DNA of 64,000 nucleotides, from contig JAUQWW010000049.1 of assembly GCA_030834965.1 (NCBI GenBank), positions 1 to 64,000 on the forward strand, read 5' to 3'. The notes beneath the pieces were generated by a model that worked only from the letters and a program-made list of their open reading frames with translations, did not search any database and was not told where the DNA came from. This document shows, one piece after another, positions 36,995 to 49,571 of the stretch (position 1 is its first letter; each line of letters starts with the position of its first letter). The DNA comes from Gallionellaceae bacterium (GTDB lineage Bacteria > Pseudomonadota > Gammaproteobacteria > Burkholderiales > Gallionellaceae). The position numbers and the translations under genes were made by a program.

Positions 36995-37887
36995 TGGATA
37001 CAAGCAATTTTCACAGCGGTTTCATCGCCATCGTTGGCCGTCCGAACGTGGGCAAGTCCACTCTGCTCAATCACCTCATCGGGCAGAAGATCAGCATTAC
37101 CTCGCGCAAGGCGCAGACCACGCGGCATCGCATCACCGGCATCCTGACGGATGAACGCAGCCAGTTCGTTTTTGTGGATACCCCCGGTTTTCAGACACAG
37201 CACAAGAACGCACTCAACCGCGGCATGAACCGCGTGGTGAGCAGCAGCATGCGCGATGTGGATGTCATCCTGTTCGTGCTCGAAGCACGCCACTATGACG
37301 AGCGCGACCGGCAGGTATTGCAGATGCTGCCCAAAGATGCGCCGGTGATTCTGGTCATCAACAAAGTGGATGTCATGATCGACAAGAGCGAGCTGCTGCC
37401 GTTCATCGAGGGAATCGCTGACGAGCATCATTTTGCCGCCATCGTGCCGGTCAGCGCCAAGCTGGACAAGCAGTTGGACACCTTGCTGGACGCCATTCGC
37501 CAGCATCTGCCGGAAGCCGCTCCGATTTATGCGGCCGACGAGATTACCGACCGCAACGAACGCTTTCTCGCCGCCGAGCTGCTGCGCGAGAAAGTCTTCC
37601 GCTTCACCGGCGAGGAATTGCCGTATTCGGCCAGCGTAGTGATCGAACAATTCAAGCAGGAAGAAAGCGGCCTGCGCCGCATCAACGCCGCCATTCTGGT
37701 GGACAAGGAAGCGCACAAGGCGATGCTGATCGGCAAGGGCGGCGCCAAGCTCAAGGAAATCGCCACCCAGGCGCGGCTGGACATGGAAAAGCTGTTCGAC
37801 GGAAAAGTATTTCTCGAAGTGTTCGTCAAGGTGAAGAGCGGCTGGGCGGACGACGAACGGGTTCTGAAATCTTTGGGTTATGAATGA
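36994..37887 (+). CDS. era: GTPase Era
   Basis: A 297-aa GTPase with [12 protein letters not shown] (G1), TTRHRITG (G2), DTPGF (G3) and NKVD (G4), plus a C-terminal KH domain ([23 protein letters not shown]). It binds 16S rRNA in 30S assembly. Its start touches the rnc stop, and its stop overlaps the recO start as ATGA. Confidence 0.97.
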   Translation: MDTSNFHSGFIAIVGRPNVGKSTLLNHLIGQKISITSRKAQTTRHRITGILTDERSQFVFVDTPGFQTQHKNALNRGMNRVVSSSMRDVDVILFVLEARHYDERDRQVLQMLPKDAPVILVINKVDVMIDKSELLPFIEGIADEHHFAAIVPVSAKLDKQLDTLLDAIRQHLPEAAPIYAADEITDRNERFLAAELLREKVFRFTGEELPYSASVVIEQFKQEESGLRRINAAILVDKEAHKAMLIGKGGAKLKEIATQARLDMEKLFDGKVFLEVFVKVKSGWADDERVLKSLGYE

Positions 37888-38609
37888 CAGCGCATAAACA
37901 TCGGCTGGAAGATCAGCCGGCCTTCGTTCTGCACAGTTACCCGTTTCGCGAGACCAGCCTGCTGCTGGAGGTGTTCAGCCGCCAGCATGGCCGCGTGGCG
38001 CTCGTGGCACGCGGCGCACGGCGTCCCAGATCGGCGCTGCGCGGATTGCTGTTGAATTTTCAGCCGCTGTCATTAAGCTGGTTCGGCAAGAGTGAGCTGC
38101 GCACCCTGCACAGCGCGGAGTGGCAGGGCGGCCAGCCGCAGTTGCAGGGCACGGCGCTGCTGTGCGGCTTCTACCTGAACGAGCTGCTGCTCAACCTGAT
38201 GGCACGCGACGATCCGCACGAACAATTGTTCGATTACTACCAGCGCACCTTGCAGCGCCTGGCGAGCGAGCCGGATCACGCCGCCACCCTGCGGTGTTTT
38301 GAAAAGCATATGCTGCAGGAACTGGGATACGCGCTGTTGCTGGAACATGAAGCGGATAGCGGCAGGCCCGTAAACCCCGGGCTGCAATACCGTTACGTGA
38401 TCGAGCGCGGCGCGATAGCGGATGCGGGTGATACGACAGAGGGGCTGGCGGTGCTGGGCAAAACATTGCTGGACATGGCAGCCGATGATTACCGCGATGC
38501 TGTCAGCGCACACCAGAGCAAGCAACTGATGCGCATGTTGCTGAATCACCATCTCGCAGGCAAAGCGCTGCATACGCGCGAACTGATTAAGGATTTGTTG
38601 AGAACGTAA
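37884..38609 (+). CDS. recO: DNA repair protein RecO
   Basis: A 241-aa protein with an N-terminal OB fold ([37 protein letters not shown]) and the RecO helical C-terminal domain ([28 protein letters not shown]). No zinc CxxC pair is obvious, as in many betaproteobacterial RecO. It is the partner of RecR (22152-22751). Confidence 0.95.
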   Translation: MTAHKHRLEDQPAFVLHSYPFRETSLLLEVFSRQHGRVALVARGARRPRSALRGLLLNFQPLSLSWFGKSELRTLHSAEWQGGQPQLQGTALLCGFYLNELLLNLMARDDPHEQLFDYYQRTLQRLASEPDHAATLRCFEKHMLQELGYALLLEHEADSGRPVNPGLQYRYVIERGAIADAGDTTEGLAVLGKTLLDMAADDYRDAVSAHQSKQLMRMLLNHHLAGKALHTRELIKDLLRT

Positions 38610-38741
38610 TCAGGTACGGACTGAACGCTTGCCGGTAGCAGCACCCCGCCGTGCCGGCCAGCAGATTGTGCAGGGGCCGGGACCGCGGTATTTATGACCA
38701 CGGCTGCATGTTTTCCAGCCGCCACGATTTGGTTTATCCAT
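38610..38741 (-). CDS. Small zinc-ribbon-like protein, 43 aa
   Basis: ATG at 38741 on the minus strand follows a near-perfect AAGGAG six bases upstream. The 43-aa product has C-x3-H-x7-C-x2-C: Cys12, His16, Cys24, Cys27 in TCSRGHKYRGPGPCTICWP, then a basic tail. The stop abuts the recO stop on the other strand. The spacing looks like a zinc knuckle, similar to short zinc-ribbon heads of RNA-binding or transcription-linked small proteins. Family assignment is not firm. It is followed on the same strand upstream by the O-GlcNAc-transferase-like gene's 3' end (147 bp away). Confidence 0.62.
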   Translation of the reverse strand: MDKPNRGGWKTCSRGHKYRGPGPCTICWPARRGAATGKRSVRT

Positions 38742-38888
38742 GTACTTTCTCCTTGATTGACGTGACGTTAGGACTTGCACGATCCTGGTTGCGTCGAATG
38801 TCAGAACAATGGTGCGGTAGAACGCAAGAAAGGCTGTCCGAGTGAAAATCGCGAGCCTGAGGATTTGCAGCAGGACAGGCGCGCCCCG

Positions 38889-40862
38889 TTAAACATGTAA
38901 TGCTGAAGCATGGCCTCGGGAACGGCTGCTCCACATCAGCTCGCATGCCGCCTCGAAGCGGCGCGCCAGTCCGGCGTGATCGCACAGGGCGGATTGCAGC
39001 AGCCTGTCCCGGCCATGTTCGCGCAGGGATTTCAGGTAATCCGCATCGCTGGCCATCTGCGCCGCCTTGGCAGCGAACACGGCCGCAGAATCGGAGATCC
39101 AGTCGTGCAGCTGCACCGCGCTCAACACCATCTCGCCAAAGCGTCCGGCATGGTGCCGGCCGCGCACGGATACGGTGGGGACGCCCATCCATAGCGCGTG
39201 CAACGTCGTGGTGTGGCCGTTCCACGGAATGCTGTCGAGGATCAGGTCGATCGCGTTGTGTGCTTCCAGAAATACGGTCATCGACCCCGCACCCCGGAAT
39301 TGCAGCCGTGATTTCTCGATGCCGCGCTCGGCAAACTGGTCAAGTAACTCAGCTGCGGCATCCGGCGCATGCAGCCCCTTGCTCATGATCAGCATGCGGG
39401 CGTTTGGTACGGCGCGCAAGGCCGCGCACCACATGTCCAGCGTGTCGGGGCTGATCTTGCGCAGCTGGGCAAACGAGGCGAAGGTCGGGTAGCCATTCTG
39501 CAGCATGGGGAGCGGCCCGATCTTTACGTCGAGCGGCGGCGGGGTATAGGTTGCGAGCACCGGCCCAAGGCGCAACAGGCGCTCGGTATAGTGGGATTCC
39601 GTGAGTCCCGGCGGATCCAGCACGTCATCCGTCAGCAGATAGTCCATCGCCTGGATGCCGGTCGTTGTGCAGTAGCCCAGATAGGTGGCCTGAACCGGTG
39701 CGAGCCGGCGCGCGAAGGCAGCCAAGCGCCCGCCATCGGTGTATCCGGCAAGGTCGATCATCACATGCACGCCGTCCGCGGCAACCTTCGCGGCCAGTGC
39801 CGAATCGTCGCACCCCTGTACATCGTGCCAGCCATCCGCCAGTGCACGGAATCGCTCCGTCACCGCATCGCCGTTGCGTGCGGTGGAATAGAGATAGACC
39901 TTGAAGCGCGAGCGATCCAGCTGGCGCAGCATACCCTCGATGAAGTATGCGACCGGATGCTCGCGGAAGTCGCCGGACAGGAAACCGATACGCAACGGCG
40001 CGCCCTCTGCGCGGCTGACGGTGGCGGCAAAGACGGGGCTGTTTCCAAAAGAGCGCCGGGCGAAAGCTTCGTGTTCTGCTTTCACCGCGAGCGGATCGAG
40101 CGGCGTGACGTAGTTGAGGCACAGCAGGTGCGACTCGCGCGCCGCCGGCAAATTGCTGCGGGAAAAAGCGTCCAGTGCGGGCTGCAAATGGCCGGCAGAA
40201 AATTGGGCGACGCCTAGGTTGTAAAGCGCCGCGTCATCGCCGGGCTTGGCGTCTACGGCTAACTGCGCATACTTTGCGGCATTGCCGTAGTCGTTGAGCG
40301 CGTAGTGGCAGGTGCCGAGATTCAGGTTCAGCGTATAGCCGCTACTACCCCGCTCCAGCGCATGGCGGTATGCATCCAGTGCCTTCTGCGGCTGGCCTGC
40401 GCCCTGGTACGCCATCCCCAGCAGCGTCCAGATTTCGCCGTCGTCTTTCGTTGCCACCAAGGATTCGAGCAGGCGGATCGCCTCCTCGTAATGATCGAGC
40501 TGGAGCTGGCACGCGGCCAGGTTGTACACCAGCACCGGATGGGTGGCGGCGGAGACGGAGGCCGCCTTCTCGAACGCCGCGCACGCTTGTTCCAGTTTGC
40601 CCTGAGTGGAAAGCGACAGCCCGAGGTTGTGCCAGCCGTCGGGATTTTTCGGCTGGATCGCGGCGGCCTTGCGGAAGCACGGTTCCGCGCCGGCGTGGTC
40701 GTTCAGCATACCCTTGGCTTGCCCGAGAGCCAGCCACCCCTCGAACCCCTTGGGAACTTTTGCCACGACCTTCTCAAGGTCTTCCAGCGCTCCGGCCGGA
40801 TGGCCCGCGTGGATGTATGCCTGTGCGCGCTGCAAGGCTTTCAGGATTCGTTCCGGGTACAT
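38889..40862 (-). CDS. TPR and GT41 O-GlcNAc transferase-like protein
   Basis: A 657-aa protein: N-terminal TPR array (about residues 1-265, for example GWHNLGLSLSTQGKLEQACAAFEKA) and C-terminal GT41/SPINDLY-type glycosyltransferase (LRIGFLSGDFREHPVAYFIEGML, VMIDLAGYTDGGRLAAFARRLAPVQATYLGY, LILDSIPWNGHTTTLHALWMGVPTVSVRG). Family members attach sugars to proteins such as flagellin or elongation factors. The start at 40862 begins at the first TPR; upstream in-frame starts at 40922 and 40949 exist, and no ribosome site is convincing. It sits inverted between recO and pdxJ, which are usually adjacent. Its acceptor is unknown. Confidence 0.86.
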   Translation of the reverse strand: MYPERILKALQRAQAYIHAGHPAGALEDLEKVVAKVPKGFEGWLALGQAKGMLNDHAGAEPCFRKAAAIQPKNPDGWHNLGLSLSTQGKLEQACAAFEKAASVSAATHPVLVYNLAACQLQLDHYEEAIRLLESLVATKDDGEIWTLLGMAYQGAGQPQKALDAYRHALERGSSGYTLNLNLGTCHYALNDYGNAAKYAQLAVDAKPGDDAALYNLGVAQFSAGHLQPALDAFSRSNLPAARESHLLCLNYVTPLDPLAVKAEHEAFARRSFGNSPVFAATVSRAEGAPLRIGFLSGDFREHPVAYFIEGMLRQLDRSRFKVYLYSTARNGDAVTERFRALADGWHDVQGCDDSALAAKVAADGVHVMIDLAGYTDGGRLAAFARRLAPVQATYLGYCTTTGIQAMDYLLTDDVLDPPGLTESHYTERLLRLGPVLATYTPPPLDVKIGPLPMLQNGYPTFASFAQLRKISPDTLDMWCAALRAVPNARMLIMSKGLHAPDAAAELLDQFAERGIEKSRLQFRGAGSMTVFLEAHNAIDLILDSIPWNGHTTTLHALWMGVPTVSVRGRHHAGRFGEMVLSAVQLHDWISDSAAVFAAKAAQMASDADYLKSLREHGRDRLLQSALCDHAGLARRFEAACELMWSSRSRGHASALHV

Positions 40863-41039
40863 GGGCGAAAGAGGGCAAGAATTCGAGGTTAGAGGCGGAC
40901 GGTCCGTATAATGGGCGCTCATCTTAGCGGCGCGCACCGTGATAAGCAACGCTGCGCCTCTTTGCGGCAGGCGGCCGGTTGCATCCTGAGTGTGCCTCTG
41001 CTACGTTACGCCCTTGTTTGGAAAGGCTTTGGACTGGAA

Positions 41040-41756
41040 ATGATAAAACTCGGATTGAACATAGATCATGTCGCCACGCTGCGCCAGGTGCGCGGCGCGC
41101 GTTACCCCAACGTGGTTCGCGCCGCGCTGGTTTGCGAGGAGGCGGGGGCAGATGCAATCACCCTGCACCTGCGCGAGGACCGCCGCCATATTCAGGACAG
41201 GGATGTGGAAATCCTGCGCGCCATGCTGCAGACGCGCATGAACCTGGAGAGTGCAGTCACCGACGAAATGATCGATATTGCATTGCGCATCAAGCCGCAT
41301 GATCTTTGCCTGGTGCCGGAGCGGCGCGAGGAACTCACGACCGAAGGCGGGCTGGATGTGGTGCGCCACTTTGATAGCGTCAAGCACGCCACGGAGCGTT
41401 GTCTTGCTGCGGGTATCCGCGTCTCATTGTTTATCGACGCGGACGAAAAGCAGCTGGATGCCGCAAAGAAGCTCGGCGCGCCGGTGGTGGAAATCCATAC
41501 TGGCAAATATGCCGATGCCGACAGCGTGTCGGAGCGGGAGCATGAACTGGAGCGCATCCGGCGCGCGGCGATCCATGCCCATGCACTGGGCTTGCAGGTG
41601 AATGCCGGGCACGGACTGAATTACCACAACGTGCGGCCCATTGTTGCCATCCCCAACATCTGCGAGCTCAACATCGGGCACGCCATCATCGCCGAGGCCG
41701 TATTCATCGGGCTGGAACAGGCAGTGAAGAAAATGAAGACGCTGCTGCTTGCATGA
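41040..41756 (+). CDS. pdxJ: Pyridoxine 5'-phosphate synthase
   Basis: A 238-aa TIM-barrel enzyme opening [19 protein letters not shown] with [37 protein letters not shown] and [15 protein letters not shown]. It condenses 1-deoxyxylulose 5-phosphate with 3-amino-2-oxopropyl phosphate. An in-frame extension to 40911 exists but does not match the family start. The stop overlaps the acpS start. Confidence 0.97.
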   Translation: MIKLGLNIDHVATLRQVRGARYPNVVRAALVCEEAGADAITLHLREDRRHIQDRDVEILRAMLQTRMNLESAVTDEMIDIALRIKPHDLCLVPERREELTTEGGLDVVRHFDSVKHATERCLAAGIRVSLFIDADEKQLDAAKKLGAPVVEIHTGKYADADSVSEREHELERIRRAAIHAHALGLQVNAGHGLNYHNVRPIVAIPNICELNIGHAIIAEAVFIGLEQAVKKMKTLLLA

Positions 41757-42133
41757 TTTTCGGCATCGGCACCGACATTGTTTCCCATGCACGCATCGAA
41801 GCGATGCATGTGCGCTACGGCGTGCGCTTCGCGCAGCGCGTGCTGAGCCCTGTGGAATTGCCGGATTACCACAACTCTAACCAGCCTGTGCGCCTGCTCA
41901 TGAAACGCTTCGCCGCCAAGGAGGCGCTGGCCAAGGCAGCGGGCAGCGGCCTGCGTCATCCCGTCACGCTACAGCACATCGTTGTGACACACGATGCGCT
42001 CGGCAAGCCAACTTTCGCGTTCGATGCGGAGCTGAACGCACACTTCATGCAATTGGGTATAACGCGCCACCATCTCAGCATCAGCGACGAACGCGATGCT
42101 GCCGTGGCATTTGTGATTCTGGAAAAAGATTAA
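41753..42133 (+). CDS. acpS: Holo-[acyl-carrier-protein] synthase
   Basis: A 126-aa phosphopantetheinyl transferase with [21 protein letters not shown] and [17 protein letters not shown], the AcpS metal- and CoA-binding motifs. It activates acyl carrier protein. The ATG overlaps the pdxJ stop as ATGA. Confidence 0.96.
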   Translation: MIFGIGTDIVSHARIEAMHVRYGVRFAQRVLSPVELPDYHNSNQPVRLLMKRFAAKEALAKAAGSGLRHPVTLQHIVVTHDALGKPTFAFDAELNAHFMQLGITRHHLSISDERDAAVAFVILEKD

Positions 42134-42140
42134 AACCGTC

Positions 42141-42243
42141 AGTCCCTTCCCCCTTGCAGGGGGAAGGTTAGGAAGGGGGTAGAGTAGTGTATAAGCCAAG
42201 TTTCCACCCCCTCCCCAACCCTCCCCCTCACAGGGGGAGGGAG
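42141..42243. repeat. Inverted pair of dispersed stem-loop repeats
   Basis: One copy at 42141-42180 (CCCTTCCCCC-TTGC-AGGGGGAAGG, then TTAGGAAGGGGG) and an opposite-facing copy at 42204-42243 (CCCCCTCCCCAACC, then CTCCCCCTCACAGGGGGAG), separated by 23 bp. Together they fill the acpS-nagZ spacer and could fold into a large cruciform or act as a bidirectional transcript end. The left copy is the reverse complement of the same family found in rbgA and after lepA. Confidence 0.75.
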
Positions 42244-42276
42244 ATATCGCACTAATTGATTTTTTGAGGAGATAGT

Positions 42277-43326
42277 ATGGGCTTGGGGCCGGTCATGCTG
42301 GACATTCTGGGAACGAACCTCACGGCTGAGGATGAGGCGCGCTTGCGTCATCCGCTGGTGGGCGGCGTTATTCTGTTTACGCGCAATTACACCTCGCCGC
42401 GCCAGCTCACCGAGCTGACTGCCAGCATCCGCGCGCTGCGCAGCCCCGCGCTGCTGATTGCGGTGGACCATGAGGGCGGACGTGTGCAGCGTTTCCGTGA
42501 CGGATTTACCCGCATTCCGGCGATGCGTGAACTGGGCAAGATCTGGGATGAACACCCCAAGCGCGCCAAGCATCTGGCGCAGCACGCGGGTTATGTACTG
42601 GCAGCCGAGTTGCGCGCATGTGGGGTGGATTTCAGTTTTACGCCGGTACTTGATGTGGATTTCGGCAGCAGCGGAGTAATCGGCGACCGCGCGTTCCATT
42701 CCGACCCTCAGGCCATCGCCGAGCTGGCGCACAGCCTGCTGGTGGGGATGAGGCACGGCGGCATGCACACGGTGGGCAAACATTTTCCGGGACACGGTTT
42801 TGTGCGCGCCGATTCGCACCTGGAAATTCCGGTGGATGAGCGCAGCTATACCGACATTGAGCTGTGCGACCTGGTTCCGTTCCGCCAGATGGTGAATTAC
42901 GGCCTGACTGCAGTCATGCCCGCCCACGTGATCTATCCCAAGGTGGATAAGTATCCGGCGGGTTTTTCGAAAATATGGCTGAAGGATGTGCTGCGCGGTG
43001 AGCTGGGTTTCGAGGGGTGCATTTTCAGCGACGACCTCAGCATGGAAGGCGCGACCGTAGCGGGCGGCATCGTGCAACGTGCCGAAGCGGCGCTGCAAGC
43101 CGGCTGCGACATGGTGCTGGTATGCAACAGGCCCGATCTGGCGGATGAACTGCTGGCCGGGCTGAGCTGGGAGATGCCGGCAACCGGCAAGGCGCGCCTG
43201 GCGCAGATGCGTGGCCGCCCCCACGCGGGTACGCTGGTGCAGCTGCACGAGCAGACTGAATTCGTGAAGGCGGTGCACGAAGTTGCCAGCATAGGCACAG
43301 GCACTGCCGAGCTGCCGCTGGCATAG
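42277..43326 (+). CDS. nagZ: Beta-N-acetylhexosaminidase NagZ
   Basis: A 349-aa GH3 enzyme with [41 protein letters not shown] (catalytic His loop) and [10 protein letters not shown] (nucleophile Asp). It cleaves GlcNAc from anhydromuropeptides in cytoplasmic cell-wall recycling. GAGGAG precedes the ATG at 42277. Confidence 0.95.
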   Translation: MGLGPVMLDILGTNLTAEDEARLRHPLVGGVILFTRNYTSPRQLTELTASIRALRSPALLIAVDHEGGRVQRFRDGFTRIPAMRELGKIWDEHPKRAKHLAQHAGYVLAAELRACGVDFSFTPVLDVDFGSSGVIGDRAFHSDPQAIAELAHSLLVGMRHGGMHTVGKHFPGHGFVRADSHLEIPVDERSYTDIELCDLVPFRQMVNYGLTAVMPAHVIYPKVDKYPAGFSKIWLKDVLRGELGFEGCIFSDDLSMEGATVAGGIVQRAEAALQAGCDMVLVCNRPDLADELLAGLSWEMPATGKARLAQMRGRPHAGTLVQLHEQTEFVKAVHEVASIGTGTAELPLA

Positions 43327-43450
43327 CAGCCTCGTCTAGTGGAGTGTCTTCAATCGGGGTGCTTTTGCAATTTCACGGCGCACTTGCGATAATCCGGTGC
43401 CGGCGCATTGCGCCTGGCAAGCATAAAAATAACCTGGCACGAACATCCAT

Positions 43451-46646
<3,196 letters not shown>

Positions 46647-46686
46647 AAAACGGGCTTCATCAATTTGATGTGAAGGAGAGGGCGTA

Positions 46687-47556
46687 GTGAGAAAGGTGAC
46701 TAAAGCTGTCTTTCCCGTGGCTGGGTTGGGCAGCCGCTTCCTGCCCGCTACCAAGGCTAGTCCCAAGGAGATGATGCCGGTGGTGGACAAGCCGCTGATT
46801 CAGTATGCGGTGGAAGAGGCGGTGGCGGCGGGCATCACCGACATGGTGTTCATCACCGGGCGCAACAAGCGCGCCATCGAAGACCATTTTGACACTGCTT
46901 ACGAGATTGAAGCGGAACTTGCGGCACGCGGCAAGACCGAGCTGTTGCGCGCGGTGCAGGAGGTCATCCCGAAGCACGTGAATTGCATTTACATTCGCCA
47001 GTCTGAGCCGCTCGGGCTGGGCCATGCGGTGCTGTGTGCGCAACCGGTGGTGCAGGATGAGCCGTTTGCGGTGATTCTTGCCGACGATTTGATTGATGGC
47101 GAGATACCCATCATGAAGCAGATGGTGGAGGTGTATGGGCGTTATGGCTGCTCGGTGCTGGGGGTGCAGGATGTACCGCGCGCACAGACCGGGCAATATG
47201 GCATCGTCAGCAGCAGCAAGCTGGAAGAGGATGTGGAGCAGGTGCACGGCATTGTCGAGAAGCCCAGCCCGGAAGCGGCGCCTTCCACCCTGGCGGTGGT
47301 CGGGCGCTATGTGCTGACATCGCGCATCTTTCATCATCTGACACAAGTGCAGGCAGGTGCAGGCGGCGAAATCCAGTTGACCGACGGTATAGCGGCATTG
47401 TTGCAGGAAGAGAAATTCCTGGCCTATCGCTTTGATGGCATTCGTTACGATTGCGGCTCCAAGCTGGGTTATCTCAAGGCAACGGTGGCGTTCGGCCTGA
47501 AGCATCCGGAGCTGAGCGGAGAGTTTGCCGCTTACCTGGCAACGATTAAATGCTAA
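46687..47556 (+). CDS. galU: UTP-glucose-1-phosphate uridylyltransferase
   Basis: A 289-aa nucleotidyltransferase with [36 protein letters not shown] and ADDLIDGE. It makes UDP-glucose for envelope polysaccharides. It starts with GTG at 46687, and AAGGAGAGGG lies upstream. Its stop overlaps the hpt start by 7 bp. Confidence 0.96.
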   Translation: MRKVTKAVFPVAGLGSRFLPATKASPKEMMPVVDKPLIQYAVEEAVAAGITDMVFITGRNKRAIEDHFDTAYEIEAELAARGKTELLRAVQEVIPKHVNCIYIRQSEPLGLGHAVLCAQPVVQDEPFAVILADDLIDGEIPIMKQMVEVYGRYGCSVLGVQDVPRAQTGQYGIVSSSKLEEDVEQVHGIVEKPSPEAAPSTLAVVGRYVLTSRIFHHLTQVQAGAGGEIQLTDGIAALLQEEKFLAYRFDGIRYDCGSKLGYLKATVAFGLKHPELSGEFAAYLATIKC

Positions 47557-48155
47557 TCTCCGATCAGCAGGCACGCGACACCCTGCAACAGGCCGAACTG
47601 ATCTGTTCTGCGGAAGAGGTGCGTGCGGCTGTGGTGCGCGTTGCGCAGGAAATTAATGCTGCGCTGGCAGGCGCGCACCCGTTGGTGTTGTCGGTGATGG
47701 GCGGGGCGGTAGTGTTCACCGGCCAGCTGTTGCCGATGCTCACCTTTCCGCTCGACTTCGATTATGTGCATGTATCGCGCTATGGCAGCAGCCAGCAGGG
47801 GGGAACATTGCACTGGAAGGTCGAGCCGCGCGAAAATGTGCGCGGCAAGGTGGTGCTGGTTCTGGACGACGTCCTCGACGAGGGCGAAACGCTGGCTGCA
47901 ATCAGGCAGCGCGTGATGGACCTGGGGGCCGCCGGGTTTTACTGTGCAGTGTTTGCCGACAAGCGAAATGGCCGAGTCAAGCCAATCCGCGCCGATTTTG
48001 TCGGAATGGAACTGCCGAACCGTTTTGTGTTCGGTTTTGGCATGGATATTCATGGTGCGTGGCGCAACCTGCCCGCGATTTATGCAGTGTCCGAGAGTGG
48101 CGGAACACCCGGGACTGGCGAAACGTCCCCGAATGACGAAACAAGGAAAAAGTAG
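47550..48155 (+). CDS. hpt: Hypoxanthine-guanine phosphoribosyltransferase
   Basis: A 201-aa purine salvage enzyme with [23 protein letters not shown] and the PRPP motif [14 protein letters not shown], and the [20 protein letters not shown]-terminal region. It converts hypoxanthine or guanine to nucleotide. It is followed 2 bp later by a nucleoside phosphorylase that releases hypoxanthine, so the two probably act in series. The tail (about 22 residues after AVSES) is an unusual extension. Confidence 0.9.
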   Translation: MLISDQQARDTLQQAELICSAEEVRAAVVRVAQEINAALAGAHPLVLSVMGGAVVFTGQLLPMLTFPLDFDYVHVSRYGSSQQGGTLHWKVEPRENVRGKVVLVLDDVLDEGETLAAIRQRVMDLGAAGFYCAVFADKRNGRVKPIRADFVGMELPNRFVFGFGMDIHGAWRNLPAIYAVSESGGTPGTGETSPNDETRKK

Positions 48156-48156
48156 A

Positions 48157-48903
48157 ATGCTGGCAATTATTGGTGGTACAGGACTGACCCAGTTGGCGAA
48201 TCTGGTAATTTCACATCGCCAGGTGATGCGCACGCCGTATGGCGAGCCTTCCGGTGCGATCACTTTCGGCCATTTGCAGCAGCACGAGGTGATGTTCATT
48301 GCGCGCCACGGCTACGGGCATACCATCCCGCCGCATGAGGTGAATTACCGCGCAAACCTGTGGGCGTTGCACGATCAGGGTGCGAAGCGCGTGATCTCGG
48401 TGGCGGCGGTGGGGGGGATACGCGCCGACCTGTCGCCCGGCGATATCGTCGTACCGGATCAGATCATCGACTATACCTACGGACGGCAATTTACCTACTT
48501 TGACGGAAAAGACCGATCGGTGACGCACATCGATTTTACCCGGCCTTATACCCAGGAACTGCGCCAGCAGATACTCGATGCCGCGAAGCGCGCCAACGAG
48601 GCTTGTCGGGATGGCGGCGTGTATGCCGCCACGCAGGGTCCGCGCCTGGAGACGGCGGCGGAGGTCAATCGCCTGGAGCGTGATGGCGCTGATATGGCTG
48701 GCATGACCTGCATGCCGGAAGCTGCACTGGCCCGGGAGCTCGGCCTGAGTTACGCCACGATTGCGGTGGTGGTGAATCATGCTGCCGGACGCGGCAGCAG
48801 CCGCGATGGCGTGCATCTGGAGAGTATCAGCACGGTGGTGCAGCCTGCCATGGCGCGCGTGCGCAACATTCTGGAATGCGTGGTGGGAAGCGATGGCGAT
48901 TAA
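48157..48903 (+). CDS. S-methyl-5'-thioinosine/adenosine phosphorylase
   Basis: A 248-aa PNP/MTAP family protein with [53 protein letters not shown] and [10 protein letters not shown]. The closest known type is the Pseudomonas methylthioinosine phosphorylase (PA3004), which yields hypoxanthine for Hpt. The neighbouring hpt supports that route over MTA phosphorylase. The start at 48157 follows AAGGAAAAAG. Its 3' end overlaps def by 11 bp. Confidence 0.88.
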   Translation: MLAIIGGTGLTQLANLVISHRQVMRTPYGEPSGAITFGHLQQHEVMFIARHGYGHTIPPHEVNYRANLWALHDQGAKRVISVAAVGGIRADLSPGDIVVPDQIIDYTYGRQFTYFDGKDRSVTHIDFTRPYTQELRQQILDAAKRANEACRDGGVYAATQGPRLETAAEVNRLERDGADMAGMTCMPEAALARELGLSYATIAVVVNHAAGRGSSRDGVHLESISTVVQPAMARVRNILECVVGSDGD

Positions 48904-49429
48904 AGAAGTGCTGCGCATGGGAGATGTGCGCCTGTTGCGCCGGGCGGACGAGGTGACTGCATTTGATACGCCGGATCTACACGCCTTGCTGACTGATATG
49001 TACAACACGATGCGCGCGCTGGAGGGGGCGGGACTGGCTGCGCCACAGATCGGCGTAAACCTGCGCGTGGTAATTTTTGGCGTGGATAGCAACCCGCGCT
49101 ATCCCGAGGCAGAAACGGTTCCGCACACGGTATTGATCAATCCCGTCATCACCCCTGCAGGTAATGACATGGAAGAAGGATGGGAAGGATGTCTGAGTGT
49201 GCCGGGAATGCGCGGGCTGGTGCCACGCTATGCAACCATCCGCTATCAGGGGCAAGACCAGTCTGGTGCGCCGATAGACCGTACTGTGCGTGGCTTCCAC
49301 GCCCGCGTGGTGCAGCACGAGTGCGACCATCTGGATGGAATTCTATATCCGATGCGCGTGAAAGATATGCGCTTCTTTGGGTTTCAAGATGTATTATTCC
49401 CTGATGGGCAATATCCTTTAAGTGAATGA
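48893..49429 (+). CDS. def: Peptide deformylase; 3' end probably supplied by the integrated element
   Basis: A 178-aa metallohydrolase with motif 1 GAGLAAPQI, motif 2 EGCLS and motif 3 QHECDH, binding Fe/Zn through Cys and two His. It removes the N-formyl group from new proteins. From codon 153 (about 49349) onward the DNA becomes A+T-rich (for example ATGTATTATTCC), and a second def 3' end lies at 63351-63428 (PMRIRDMRQFGYSDVLFP). Thus the original tail was displaced by integration and this one reads through into element DNA. The enzyme core is intact. Confidence 0.93.
   Translation: MAIKEVLRMGDVRLLRRADEVTAFDTPDLHALLTDMYNTMRALEGAGLAAPQIGVNLRVVIFGVDSNPRYPEAETVPHTVLINPVITPAGNDMEEGWEGCLSVPGMRGLVPRYATIRYQGQDQSGAPIDRTVRGFHARVVQHECDHLDGILYPMRVKDMRFFGFQDVLFPDGQYPLSE
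49349..49357 (+). other. Candidate attL core (left junction of the element)
   Basis: CCGATGCGC in the def codons for YPMR matches exactly at 63351-63359; the flank TA[T/C]-CCGATGCGC makes 11 of 12 identical. Sequences upstream (def body) and downstream diverge. The core is short, so the boundary is approximate. Confidence 0.6.
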
Positions 49430-49505
49430 TGTATATCGAAAAATAGACGAATTGAAACCAGCCGAGACAGCATGAAACAGGGCTTGCAGTTTCTAGAAAA
49501 ATTGT

Positions 49506-49555
49506 GTAACGTTGTGGGTAATTCATGCTGTTACCCAATTTCTGATGTGGGTAAC
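49506..49555. promoter_or_regulatory. Candidate integrase arm-binding sites, left end
   Basis: GTAACGTTGTGGGTAA (49506-49521) is followed by the 8-bp inverted repeat GTTACCCA (49530-49537) / TGGGTAAC (49548-49555). A 14-of-16 match to the first word occurs at 63276-63291 near the right end. Repeated short words just before int are typical arm-type sites. Function is inferred. Confidence 0.5.
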
Positions 49556-49571
49556 GTTTTTGGAGCCCACT

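Noticed and set aside
42139-43278. 379-codon minus-strand frame opposite nagZ
   Set aside because: Shadow frame that also runs into the stem-loop repeats; no motif.
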